A stretch of DNA of 64,000 nucleotides, from assembly GCA_901457705.2 (NCBI GenBank), contig LR590083.2, positions 1,550,597 to 1,614,596 on the forward strand, read 5' to 3'. This document shows positions 8,584 through 20,165 of the stretch, piece by piece. A program made the position numbers and the translations under genes. Source of the stretch: Beijerinckiaceae bacterium RH AL1 (GTDB lineage Bacteria; Pseudomonadota; Alphaproteobacteria; Rhizobiales; Beijerinckiaceae). Every line of letters starts with the position of its first letter. Within the stretch, counting starts at the first letter, position 1. The notes below the pieces were generated by a model. The model worked only from the letters and a program-made list of their open reading frames with translations. It made no database searches and was not told where the DNA came from.

Positions 8584-9522
8584 TCAGTAGCGGGCGACGA
8601 CCGGTGCCGCCGGGGCAGGCGCGACGTAGAGCGGGACGATGATGCGCAGCCAGCCGCGCGTCTCCTCGCCCGACGAGACGGTCGGGACGATCGCGTTCTT
8701 GTAGAGCGAGTGCGTGACGATGCCGGTCAGCGTGAACTTGCCGAAGTCGTAGCCGATGAGGCCACCGACCGCGACGTTGCGCTCGCGGGTGTTGCCGTTC
8801 GTCGCGGCCGCCGTGAGGCGGGCGATGTTGTTGGTGTCGATGTTGCCGTAGCCGGTGAAGCCGATGGTGAACTTCCCGAACGACTTCTGCGCGGTGAAGT
8901 CGCCGGCGAACATGTCGTTCTGCGTCGCGGTGAGCAGGCCGTCGCCGGTGATGCCCTGGCGCGAGGAGCAGAGGCAGCTCGTGAAGGCCGCGTTCTCGAT
9001 CAGCGTGATGCCTTCGAAGGGGCCGGTCGGCACCTTGTACTGCAAGCTCTGGCGGATATCGACGGCGGGACGCGTGCGGCCCGAGAGATCCTGGATGTTG
9101 GCGCTGGTGTCGGGCGTACGCACGAGAGCGCCGACACCGCCGGTCAGGCCGCCGCCGAAGTCGTGCGCGAGCAGCGGTCCGAGCGCGTAGGTGATGGCGC
9201 CGAAGCGGTCGAGCCCGCCGCCGTCGATATGCGCGAAGGGCACAGCGGCGAGAACCTCGAGGCGCGTGTTGTAGAAGGAGATCGGCGTCGACCAGATCAG
9301 AACCGGGATGTTGACGCCCAGGCCGACGTTGGTGCCGGGCACGAGGTTCGGCGAGCGGCCGTAGTCCTCGAGATCGGCGAAGTAGACGCCCTCGGGCAGC
9401 GGCGAGACGAGCGAAACGCCCATCGTCTCGCCCGGCTGCATGTAGCCGGCGAAGGCTGCCGTGGCCGACAGCGAAAGCGCCATCGACGCGGCAGCGACGG
9501 TCGAAAGAACCTTACCCTGCAT
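8584..9522 (-). CDS. Outer-membrane transporter-like protein, paralog 2
   Basis: 312 residues from the ATG at 9522, preceded by AGGGGAGAAAAATC. Signal peptide KVLSTVAAASMALSLSATAA, then the same [10 protein letters not shown] start as its neighbours. It shares long identical blocks with paralog 3, such as the NTRERNVAVGGL and [20 protein letters not shown] segments, so these two are the more recent duplicates. It has a CLC cysteine pair (SCLCSS) at about residue 194, likely exposed in the periplasm or outer loops. It has its own upstream motif and terminator, so it is probably transcribed alone. Confidence 0.8.
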   Translation of the reverse strand: MQGKVLSTVAAASMALSLSATAAFAGYMQPGETMGVSLVSPLPEGVYFADLEDYGRSPNLVPGTNVGLGVNIPVLIWSTPISFYNTRLEVLAAVPFAHIDGGGLDRFGAITYALGPLLAHDFGGGLTGGVGALVRTPDTSANIQDLSGRTRPAVDIRQSLQYKVPTGPFEGITLIENAAFTSCLCSSRQGITGDGLLTATQNDMFAGDFTAQKSFGKFTIGFTGYGNIDTNNIARLTAAATNGNTRERNVAVGGLIGYDFGKFTLTGIVTHSLYKNAIVPTVSSGEETRGWLRIIVPLYVAPAPAAPVVARY

Positions 9523-9642
9523 GATTTTTCTCCCCTGCAGCCCCCGTTCGGTCAACTCGGGGGCCGAATCCAGCCTCACTTTTCTCAGCGTGAGGCCGAA
9601 AAGGCCATGGGAGGCGGGCAAAGTTCCTGAATCTGCCGAACG

Positions 9643-9660
9643 GTGTTGCAAATGTGCATT
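9643..9660 (-). promoter_or_regulatory. Shared upstream motif of transporter paralog 2
   Basis: GTGTTGCAAATGTGCATT on the plus strand, about 121 bases ahead of the start of paralog 2, matching 16 of 18 bases with the element ahead of paralog 1. Possible promoter or operator; only a weak TGCAAA match is seen ahead of paralog 3. Confidence 0.4.
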
Positions 9661-9750
9661 AGAAACGGGCGGTGGCTGCCGAAGTTATTGCCACTCTGCT
9701 GCGCTTCGATCTTCGACCTACAGCATTGAAAAGAAAGAAGGAGCGCACGC

Positions 9751-9782
9751 AAAGAAATGGCCCCGCACGAGGCGGGGCCATT
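9751..9782 (-). terminator. Rho-independent terminator of transporter paralog 3
   Basis: Stem TGGCCCCGC / GCGGGGCCA with a 4-base loop, with AAAGAAA on its left, giving a U-rich tail for minus-strand transcripts. It lies 28 bases past the stop of the gene at 9810-10751 and is almost identical in stem to the terminator of paralog 2, so gene and terminator were copied together. Confidence 0.9.
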
Positions 9783-9809
9783 GCCGGGATCGGAAAGTGG
9801 GTGGGTCGA

Positions 9810-10751
9810 TCAGTACTTCGCGACGACGGGCGCCATCGGCGCTGGCGCGACGTAGAGCGGGACGATGACGCGCACCCAGCCGCGGGTCTCCTCGCCCGAC
9901 GACACAGTCGGGACGATCGCGTTGCGGTAGAGCGAGTGGGTCACGATGCCGGTGAGGGTGAACCTGCCGAAGTCGTAGCCGACGAGGCCGCCGACCGCGA
10001 CGTTGCGCTCGCGGGTGTTGCCGTTCGTGGCGGCCGCCGTGAGGCGGGCGATGTTGTTGGTGTCGATGTTGCCGTAGCCGGTGAAGCCGATGGTGAACTT
10101 GCCGAACGACTTCTGGGCGGTGAAGTCGCCCGCGAACATGTCGTTCTGCGGCGCCACCGCCAGGCCGTCGCCGGTGATCGGCACGTTGCGGCAGAAGCAG
10201 CTCGTGAAGGCCGCGTTTTCGATCAGCGTGATGCCTGCGAACGGGCCGGTCGGCACCTTGTACTGCAGGCTCTGGCGGAAGTCGGCGCCGACCGCGGTGC
10301 GACCCGAGAGATCCTGGATGTTGTGGCTGACGTCGGGCGTGCGGAACAGCGCGCCGACGCCGCCCGTCAGGCCGCCGCCGAAGTCGTGGCCGAGCAGCGG
10401 ACCGTAGCCCTGCGTGATGCCGCCGAAGCGATCGAGCCCGTCGCCGTCGAGGTGGGCGAAGGGCGTCGCGACGATGAACTCGAGGCGGGTGTTGTAGAAC
10501 GAGATCGGCGTCGACCAGATGATGACCGGGATGTTGACGCCGAGGCCGACCTTCGGCGCGCCGGCGCCCCCGAGGTTCGAGCGGCCGTAGTCCTCGAGAT
10601 CGGCGAAGAACACGCCCTCGGGCAGCGGCGAGAGCAGCGAGACGCCCATCGTCTCGCCGGGCTGCATGTAGCCGGCAAACGACGCCGTCGCGGACACCGA
10701 AAGCGCCAGCGCCGCGGCGCCGAGCGACGAGATGGCTGAAGACTTCTTCAT
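9810..10751 (-). CDS. Outer-membrane transporter-like protein, paralog 3
   Basis: 313 residues from the ATG at 10751 (GGGGGAAGC ahead). Signal peptide [20 protein letters not shown] and the common [10 protein letters not shown] start; cysteine pair SCFCRN near residue 195 as in paralog 2. The open frame extends far upstream, but that part reads uvrA in another frame and lacks a signal. It is the first of the tandem triplet in transcription order. The substrate is unknown. Confidence 0.8.
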   Translation of the reverse strand: MKKSSAISSLGAAALALSVSATASFAGYMQPGETMGVSLLSPLPEGVFFADLEDYGRSNLGGAGAPKVGLGVNIPVIIWSTPISFYNTRLEFIVATPFAHLDGDGLDRFGGITQGYGPLLGHDFGGGLTGGVGALFRTPDVSHNIQDLSGRTAVGADFRQSLQYKVPTGPFAGITLIENAAFTSCFCRNVPITGDGLAVAPQNDMFAGDFTAQKSFGKFTIGFTGYGNIDTNNIARLTAAATNGNTRERNVAVGGLVGYDFGRFTLTGIVTHSLYRNAIVPTVSSGEETRGWVRVIVPLYVAPAPMAPVVAKY

Positions 10752-11098
10752 GTGAGCTTCCCCCTGAGGACGCATGATCCGGGACCACCGCGTCCGACGA
10801 CCGATTCCGATGAGACATGATCGTTGGTTGCGGTCGCGAACGCCAGGGCGTTTCGGCGGTGCGGCAAAGACTAGGCGACGACGTTGCTTGGGAGCAACGG
10901 TATTGACGGGTAAAGACTGGATTTGCCTGCAATTCGTACCGAACAATGCTAAATTAATAGCAGTCTTGCAGGTGCGGTGTGCAGCGCATGCTGCAAAATG
11001 CGGCTGCGCCTGCCGCACCTGACGCAGGCCGCGAACGCTTGAGCCGCCGGGCGTTATCGTCCGGCGACAAATGTTTTCTTCAAAAGGGTCGGCGTTGC
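10752..11098. other. 347-base intergenic region between uvrA and transporter paralog 3
   Basis: No gene is seen. It holds the presumed minus-strand promoter of paralog 3 (AT-rich stretch at about 10930-10965), a hairpin CGTTGCT-TGGG-AGCAACG at 10882-10899, and a 9-bp GC-rich hairpin at 11045-11066 shortly past the uvrA stop. The latter has no T run on the minus strand, so it is at best a weak end signal for uvrA. Confidence 0.5.
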
Positions 11099-14140
<3,042 letters not shown>

Positions 14141-14218
14141 GCCACCGTCGGAGGTAGGAGGTGTTGACTGCTAGTTAAGGCCCTTCCCATGGCCACGCCA
14201 GTACTGGGCCGCCTCCGA

Positions 14219-15052
14219 TCAGGCCGGGATCGTCTCCTCCGTCGCCGGCGCGGCGTCGAGCCAGTCCCTGTAGGCGCCGGTAAGGTCCGGTGCGTCAAGC
14301 TCCTCCCACTGCGCCTCGGCCAGCGGGAACAGCTGGTTGACCCGATTGGCGTCAGCTTGGCCGTAACTGTCGTAGCGGGCGGCCTTCCTGAGCCTGTCTT
14401 CCCAGGACAGGAAGATCCAGGAGAGATGATAGATCCGCGCCGCGCCTCGCAGCGTTACCGGTGCGTCGAGCGCAATGCCGGCGGTGTGGATCTGCGGCGT
14501 GAACGTCGCGCGCCGCCGGTCGAAGAGGCGCCACTGCACCTGGTTTGCGGGCGCGAAACGCGTCGACGTGCAGGCGTAGAAGCGGTCATCGCGCCAGGTG
14601 AGCTGGCAGCGCTCGAAGCCCGCGGTCTCGTGCGGGTCGCCTGCGACGAAGTCGCGGCAGGCGGCGATGAGCTCGGGTGTCGGGAGCTCGTCGCAGTCGA
14701 GCCGCAGGATCCAGTCGGTCGGCGACGCCGCCGCGAAGCTCGCATAGCCGCTTTCGATGAACGGCCGATCGTTGTCGAACGTACGGAATTCGCGGCCTAG
14801 CGCGCGCAACGTCCGGCGCGCTTCCGGCGTGTGCTGCGAGTCGAGCGCATACACGACCGGGATATCGAGGCGGCGGAAGTAGAAGTCGGAGAACTGCAGC
14901 ACCCTGGTTTCGTTGAACACAGGGATCATGATCGTGAAGGGAATTTCCAAGGTCGTTCGGTTTCTATTGTGCGGCAGGCGCGTTTCGTGGTCGAGGGGAA
15001 GCGACGTGTCAGGCTCGAGAGATTGAATGCCCCCGCTCGGCAATCCGTACAT
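14219..15052 (-). CDS. Glycosyltransferase family 2-like protein
   Basis: 277 residues from the ATG at 15052. The core starts FTIMIPVFNETRVLQFSDFY and has LRLDCDELPTPELI, a DxD-like metal and sugar-nucleotide site, followed by segments rich in Trp and His (YHLSWIFLSWEDRLRKAARYDSYG) as in proteins that modify surface glycans. The donor and acceptor are unknown. The first 26 bases overlap the divergent sulfotransferase gene, and the first 34 residues look unconserved, so the true start may be a TTG at 14950 or the ATG at 14929. First gene of the island between uvrA and ssb. Confidence 0.75.
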   Translation of the reverse strand: MYGLPSGGIQSLEPDTSLPLDHETRLPHNRNRTTLEIPFTIMIPVFNETRVLQFSDFYFRRLDIPVVYALDSQHTPEARRTLRALGREFRTFDNDRPFIESGYASFAAASPTDWILRLDCDELPTPELIAACRDFVAGDPHETAGFERCQLTWRDDRFYACTSTRFAPANQVQWRLFDRRRATFTPQIHTAGIALDAPVTLRGAARIYHLSWIFLSWEDRLRKAARYDSYGQADANRVNQLFPLAEAQWEELDAPDLTGAYRDWLDAAPATEETIPA

Positions 15053-15623
15053 CTTCTGTATCGGCTACAATAAATGCGGCACGTCCGCGCTTCATGCGTT
15101 CTTCGAGGCGAATGGAATCGCAAGCGTGCACTGGGACGGTGGCTTGTTGGCGCGGACGATGCTCTCGAATGCTGTCGAGGGGCGGAAGGTTTTCGACGGA
15201 TACGATCAGGACTACCGCGCTTTCTTGGACATGTTCTTCTTCAACGATCGCATCGCGATCGAGGGCATCGAGTTCTTCCGGCTCATGGACCGGGACTACC
15301 CTAATAGCCTCTTTGTGTACAACACAAGAGACATGCAGGCTTGGCTGCAGAGCCGCCGAAACCATGCCTCCAAGGCCGCCGGCAGCCTGCTGCAGCGGTA
15401 TCTGATGATCCTCAACACCACGAGCGAGACCATAGTCCTGGATCACTGGGCGGAGCGGCGGCTGCGGTTCGAGGCGGCGCTCGCCACCTATTTCGCCGGG
15501 TCTCCCCGACTGCTGACCGTCGACATCGACGCCGAGGATGTCCCGGCCCAGCTCGCCGACTTCCTGAACCTCGAGCCGAATGCCGCGGCCTGGAGGCGCG
15601 TCAACGCGACCGCGAGGCCCTAA
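15027..15623 (+). CDS. Sulfotransferase family protein
   Basis: 198 residues. The N-terminal IFCIGYNKCGTSALHAFFEANG is the 5'-phosphosulfate loop of PAPS-dependent sulfotransferases (Lys and GTS). SLFVYNTRDMQAWLQSR matches the second PAPS-binding part with an Arg. Small for the family, close to bacterial carbohydrate sulfotransferases. Probably adds sulfate to a surface glycan or lipid; the acceptor cannot be told. It is divergent from the glycosyltransferase gene and convergent with the gene at 15646. Confidence 0.82.
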   Translation: MPPLGNPYIFCIGYNKCGTSALHAFFEANGIASVHWDGGLLARTMLSNAVEGRKVFDGYDQDYRAFLDMFFFNDRIAIEGIEFFRLMDRDYPNSLFVYNTRDMQAWLQSRRNHASKAAGSLLQRYLMILNTTSETIVLDHWAERRLRFEAALATYFAGSPRLLTVDIDAEDVPAQLADFLNLEPNAAAWRRVNATARP

Positions 15624-15645
15624 CCGGCGCGAACCGGCCGTGACC

Positions 15646-16440
15646 TCAGGATTTGACGGGATGCCAGAGCAGAGGTGCCGATGACGACGCTTCGATCTCC
15701 GCCATCGTCACCGGCGGCCGGAACCTGAACGTCCCCGGGGAAAGGTAGGGATCGCAGAGCGTGTTCCGGTAATGCTTGTTCTTCCATCTGGCCGGCGTGA
15801 ACGTCCCGTCGCCGCCCAGGTCCTCGATCGACAGGTTGCGGAGGCGGCAGATCGTCGGCCACGTCCCCTCCGGATGTCCCGTCCAGCCGGCAACGTACGC
15901 CTCGTCGATGGCGGCCAGCGCCGCGCGGGACACGCGCGCGAACGGCATGAACACTTTCACGCAGAGATCGGGCGGCGGTGGCGTGTCGCCCTGGCGCAGG
16001 GCGCCCCAATGGTACCAGTCGGGGTTGTCCGCCCGGTCGGCGATCGTCGTGCCGAGCAGATCGGCGCGGCTCGTCGAGAGCGTGTCGAACAGGTCGCCCC
16101 ACGACCCGGAATAGTGGACGTCGCATTCGACGATCCAGTAGACGTCGTAATCCGGGTTGGCCCGATAGAAATGAAGAACGGGCAGCTCGTTGTAGTTGCG
16201 CGAGTTGTCGGGATCGAAGCCGCGCAGCCTTGCCTCATAAGGCAAGGTCTGCAAGTCGGCGTGGTCGACGATGTACTCGTTCGCAAACGTGCGCGGCGGC
16301 TCGCTCTTGTCCTTCAGGTAGATGACCGTCTGGACGTCCAAGGGTGAGACCTCCCGACGAAGCTTCGCCAGCGCCTGTCTGAAGATGTCCTTGTCTTCAT
16401 GAACCCGGAAGAGAACGACCGAACGCTGGTTCGTCAGCAA
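15646..16440 (-). CDS. Glycosyltransferase-like protein, unknown family (resembles DUF3405)
   Basis: 264 residues from a TTG at 16440 with AAGGTC 8 bases ahead; no good ATG is near. VVLFRVHEDKDIFRQAL at the start and YDVYWIVECDVHYSGSWGDLFD in the middle look like a GT-A fold with an acidic metal site, and resemble the DUF3405 group of putative glycosyltransferases. A tryptophan-rich stretch follows (YHWGALRQG, GTWPTICRL). The family call is by pattern and not firm. It sits with other glycan-type genes. Confidence 0.6.
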   Translation of the reverse strand: MLTNQRSVVLFRVHEDKDIFRQALAKLRREVSPLDVQTVIYLKDKSEPPRTFANEYIVDHADLQTLPYEARLRGFDPDNSRNYNELPVLHFYRANPDYDVYWIVECDVHYSGSWGDLFDTLSTSRADLLGTTIADRADNPDWYHWGALRQGDTPPPPDLCVKVFMPFARVSRAALAAIDEAYVAGWTGHPEGTWPTICRLRNLSIEDLGGDGTFTPARWKNKHYRNTLCDPYLSPGTFRFRPPVTMAEIEASSSAPLLWHPVKS

Positions 16441-16550
16441 GCGTGTGACCTTGTGTCTCCGGCAGAGTCGCGGGGTAGAGGAGGGCGCAACGCCTCCCTA
16501 CGCGCAACCCGAGCCCGCGCGCCAGCCCCGCCGCGCTCGGGTCCCCGCGA

Positions 16551-17327
16551 TTATTGCAGCGGGCTGAGGCTCGTCGGCGCGCTGCTGCCGCCGACGAAGA
16601 AATTGTTGCCGTTCGACGTCAGCTTGGCGCCGTTGGTGAGGAGAAGCGGCGTGTTGGCGAAGCTGGAAGCCTGGGCGCGGGCCGCCGCGTTCGCCCCGTC
16701 GAAGACGGCGGCGTTCGCCGAGTTACCGGTGATTGTGCTGCCGTCGATGACGAGGCCGGCGGCGTTGGGGCCGCCCAGCATGTGGATGCCGACGGCGTTG
16801 TCGAATACCTCGACGTTCTTGACGTAGGCGAGGAGGTTGGTCGCGGCGGCCGACGGCGCGATGTCGAGGCCGAAGCCGGGCGAGCCCTTGATGCCCTTGA
16901 TCACGGTGTCGGCGATGTTGACGCTGCCGGCCTGGAGAACCCGGATGCCGTAGGTGCCGGTGCCGCCGCCTTCGATCGTGAGGCCGCGGATCGACACGAA
17001 GTCGGCCGGGCCCGCGTTGACGACGATAGCCGCAATGCCCGGCGAGGTGATGCCGGCCTCGATCCCCTTGGCGACGATGCTGATCGACTTGGTGATCGTC
17101 ACCGCGCCGTAGCCGCCGGGATCGAGCACGCTGATCTCGCCCGCCGCCGCGGTCTTCGAGATGGCGCCCGCAAACGTCTTGCACGGGGCGGTGCGGCTGC
17201 AGGGATTGGCGTCGTCGCCGACGCCCGAGACCCAGGTCCGCACGGCCTGCGCCTGCGCCGCCGGCGCGCCGCCGAGGGCCAGCACAAGCAGGCACAAGAC
17301 GGAAACTGCAATCGACGGTCGCCTCAT
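16551..17327 (-). CDS. Secreted right-handed beta-helix protein
   Basis: 258 residues. A clear signal peptide (IAVSVLCLLVLALGGAPAAQAQA) is followed by RTWVSGVGDDANPCSRTAPCKTF, a start seen in many secreted beta-helix proteins, with a Cys pair. The rest is a series of short repeats with I/V-x-I and N/G turns (VNIADTVIKGI, GLVIDGSTITGNS), as in pectate-lyase-like folds. No catalytic residues of polysaccharide lyases can be pointed out, so binding or structural roles are as likely as enzyme activity. Confidence 0.75.
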   Translation of the reverse strand: MRRPSIAVSVLCLLVLALGGAPAAQAQAVRTWVSGVGDDANPCSRTAPCKTFAGAISKTAAAGEISVLDPGGYGAVTITKSISIVAKGIEAGITSPGIAAIVVNAGPADFVSIRGLTIEGGGTGTYGIRVLQAGSVNIADTVIKGIKGSPGFGLDIAPSAAATNLLAYVKNVEVFDNAVGIHMLGGPNAAGLVIDGSTITGNSANAAVFDGANAAARAQASSFANTPLLLTNGAKLTSNGNNFFVGGSSAPTSLSPLQ

Positions 17328-17415
17328 GACTTGCTCGCAAAGCCGTATGTCCAGTCAGCGCAAATAATGCGGCGCGGACGTCTCGAGCTATACGACTTTG
17401 GTGATTCCGGCGCGG

Positions 17416-18333
17416 TCAGGCCTTGCAGTAATGTCGCTCGAAGCACGCCATGATGGCGGCGATCACCTCGGCGCGCGGATGGCGGTTGTCCTCCTCGAAC
17501 GGATCGAAGCAGGCGCCGGTCACCATCTCGTAGGAGGGAAAGTAGAAGACGTTGTCGCGGCCCTGCGCCATCACCTGGTCGAGGGCGACGCGCAGGGTGG
17601 CCTTCGACACGGCGTTCGCCGTCAGGCACGAGACCGGCCGGAACGTCGCCATCAGCGGGATCGGCGACAGGGTGAGGACGACGGCCGCGTTCGGGCGCGC
17701 CGCGCGGATGAGGTCGAGCGTCGCGACGAGGTTGTCGAAGTTCTCGGCGACGGTCGAGACGCGGAAGCCGTGGCGCTCGGGATCGAAGAGCGAGGCCGGG
17801 ACCGCACGCCAAAACGCCTCGCCCGAGGGCCGGTCGTACCAGATCTCCGCCAAGCCTAGCGTGATGATGAAGACGTCGGTGCCCTGGATGATCTCGCGCG
17901 TCGTCTCGCGCACCTCCGCGTCCTTTCGCGCGATCTCCTTGCCCTCGCTGATCCACAGGCTCTGCGGAAACTCGCGGCCGGTGAGCGCCCATTCGAACTG
18001 CTGGCGGATCGCGAAGGTGTTCACGATGCCCTCGCCGAAGCGGATGATGTGCGCGTTGAGATCGAGCCCCTGGCCGCAGATCGCGTAGCCGCGCTCGCCG
18101 AGGAAATGCGTGATGTTGGCGGCAAAGCAGCTGCCGAACGCGGTGATCGGGGTCTGCCGATCGATGAACGGGGCCTGCGGCGCGAAGCCCGGCATCACAT
18201 AGGTGTCGAGGGCGTCTGCCTGGCGCAGGTCCTCCTTGCTCGGGATGAAGTTGGTGTGTGGCCCGCGATACCAGCTGCCGTTGAAGATCGCCGTGCGGCC
18301 GTCGCGCACGACGGTGATCTGGTCCAAGTCCAT
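17416..18333 (-). CDS. GSCFA domain protein
   Basis: 305 residues. The name-giving motif appears as TAFGSCFAANITHFL at about residue 64, followed by FGEGIVNTFAIRQQFEWAL and DVFIITLGLAEIWYD, both typical of the family, and LSPIPLMATF. The GSCFA fold is related to SGNH/GDSL esterases, where GSC would carry the nucleophile; a role in acyl or acetyl changes on surface glycans is inferred. AAAGGTCGAG precedes the ATG. Located in the glycan-type island. Confidence 0.88.
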   Translation of the reverse strand: MDLDQITVVRDGRTAIFNGSWYRGPHTNFIPSKEDLRQADALDTYVMPGFAPQAPFIDRQTPITAFGSCFAANITHFLGERGYAICGQGLDLNAHIIRFGEGIVNTFAIRQQFEWALTGREFPQSLWISEGKEIARKDAEVRETTREIIQGTDVFIITLGLAEIWYDRPSGEAFWRAVPASLFDPERHGFRVSTVAENFDNLVATLDLIRAARPNAAVVLTLSPIPLMATFRPVSCLTANAVSKATLRVALDQVMAQGRDNVFYFPSYEMVTGACFDPFEEDNRHPRAEVIAAIMACFERHYCKA

Positions 18334-18566
18334 CGACCGCTCGACCTTTCAAAACAGAGGCCCGGGCGTAGCGCCGGTGCCGATGGTAGCGGCCCTCGTC
18401 CGCTGGATAAAGAGGCCGCCGCGGCGCGGCCTGGGCGAGGCTCCGGCGGCGGGACGCCGGTCTATAGGTGGGAGCCCAACTTCCCGCGCAGCCGCCCGAA
18501 TTGCTGTGCAGTCTGGGGGATGCGACTTTCCCGTCCCGGTGTGCCAGACTGAGTCGACAGGCAAGT

Positions 18567-20164
18567 ATGCAAGCGTATTGCGACAAGGGTGTTATTGTGA
18601 GCGACGCGGACCAGGCAGACGATCCCGGCGACGCCGCCGGGGCCGGCCTCCGCACCTTGGTTCCGTCGAGAGCGATGGCCGAGGCGACGCCCGGCTGGGC
18701 CGAGTCCGCGCCTCTGTTCCTGCACTCGAGCTTCAGGACGGGGAGCACGTGGCTGTGGGAGAAGATCCGCCGCGCCCCCAACACCTTCGCCTACTACGAG
18801 ATCTTCAACGAGATGCTGGCCGACCTGACGCTCGCCAGCGTCAAGGCGACGCGGTTCGACGCCTGGGGATCGCGGCACCCGGCGATGCCGCCGTACTTTC
18901 TCGCGTTCCTGCCGCTCGTCGAGCCCGACGGCGGCGTGGCGGGCTTCGAGCGCACCATGGCGTTCGACGGCTTCATCCCGCAGGAGGGTCTCGACGGGCC
19001 GCTGTCTGCGTCCGAGCGCGCCTACGTCGACAACCTCGTCGCTGTCGCCCGGGCGAGCGGCGGCCTGCCGGTGCTCTCCTGCACCCGGTCGCTCGGGCGG
19101 GCCCGAGCGCTGCGCCGCGCTCTCGGCGGCCGGACCGTCACGATCCACCGCAACCTGTTCCACCAGTGGGCCTCGTACTGCTCGCTGGCCCAGGCAGGTA
19201 ATGGCTACTTCGTCGAGACCGTCGCCAAGACCGTCGCGGCCTCGGCGCACGATCCGTTCCTGAGAGGTTTGGCGTCATACTTCGACCTGCACGAGCCCGG
19301 CGTGCCGTCGCAGGAGGTGTTCCAAGTGTTCATCCTGCTGCACCTCTACGTCGAGGGCTTCGCCTTCGATGCCGCGGATCTCGTCGTCGACACCACCGAG
19401 ATCGCGACGGACCCTGAAGCGCGCCAGCGCGCCGAGCAGCAGCTGTCCGGCCTGATCCGCCATCCCGTCGATCTGTCGGACGTCCGCCATGTCTGCGAGC
19501 TGCCCGACCTGAAATTTGCCTGGTCGCCGACGGTGCGCGACTCGATCGAGCAGTTCGCCAAGCTGATTCCGCGCGCCGGCCGCTCCGCCGAGAGCGCCGA
19601 CTTCGTCGAGCGCATCAAGGAGCAGGCGCTGACCGAGTGGGAGCGCTTCGAGTTCTTCAATCGCGGCACGCGATCTGTCCTCACGGCGAGGATCGACGAC
19701 CTCGAAGCGCGGCTGAACGCGGAGTCGCCGCCAGCACCGAGCTGCGCGCCGCGAAGGACGGGCTCGAAGCGGCGCTCGCCGAGAAGGCCCGTGCCGCCGA
19801 AGCGCAGACGGATGCGCTCGCGCAGCAGGTCGCATCGGCCGAGAGCGAGCAGCGCGACCTGCAGGCTCGCGTCCACGCGCTCTCGAGCGAGCGCGACGAC
19901 CTCGCCACGCAGGCGGCGGCAGCGGCGGCGCGGATCGACAGCCTCGAGAAGACGCTCGCCTTGCACATCGCGTCGGCCGAGCGCGAGACTCTCGACCTCC
20001 GAGCCCGCGTCGACGCCCTTGCGGCCGAGCGAGACGAGCTCGCGTCGAACGCGGCGACGGCGGCGGCGCGGATCGAGAGCCTGGAGCAGGAGCTGGCGGA
20101 GTGGGCCGGCCTCAAGACCTTGTGGCGACGCCTGTCGCGCAAGCCGCACGGCAGCGCCGCTTAA
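18567..20164 (+). pseudogene. Sulfotransferase-like protein with C-terminal coiled coil, frameshifted
   Basis: The first part (18567 to about 19723, frame starting MQAYCDKG; a GTG at 18597 is a rival start) has LHSSFRTGSTWLWEKI, a PAPS-binding loop, and RTVTIHRNLFHQW, the second PAPS region. Near 19721-19724 the reading moves to the next frame: LEARLNAE continues as VAASTELRAAKDGLEAAL and on to a stop at 20164. The second part is a coiled coil with a 46-residue repeat. Adding one G (GAG-GTC for GAGTC) joins the halves. Either a recent mutation or a one-base sequence error. Without the shift the first frame runs on antisense through the next gene. Confidence 0.75.
19830..20105 (+). repeat. Two-copy 46-residue (138-base) coiled-coil repeat
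   Basis: Within the sulfotransferase coiled coil, a unit starting VASAESEQRDLQARV and ending SLEKTLALH is followed directly by a second unit starting IASAERETLDLRARV and ending SLEQELAEW. Most heptad positions agree. It is an in-frame tandem duplication that lengthens the coiled coil. Confidence 0.7.
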
Positions 20165-20165
20165 G

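Noticed and set aside
11045-11066. GC-rich hairpin as a terminator of uvrA
   Set aside because: No T run follows on the minus strand, so it is not called as a terminator, only noted in the intergenic entry.
14141-14218. Search for a LexA box ahead of uvrA
   Set aside because: No GTTC-N7-GTTC or GAAC-N7-GAAC pair is present.
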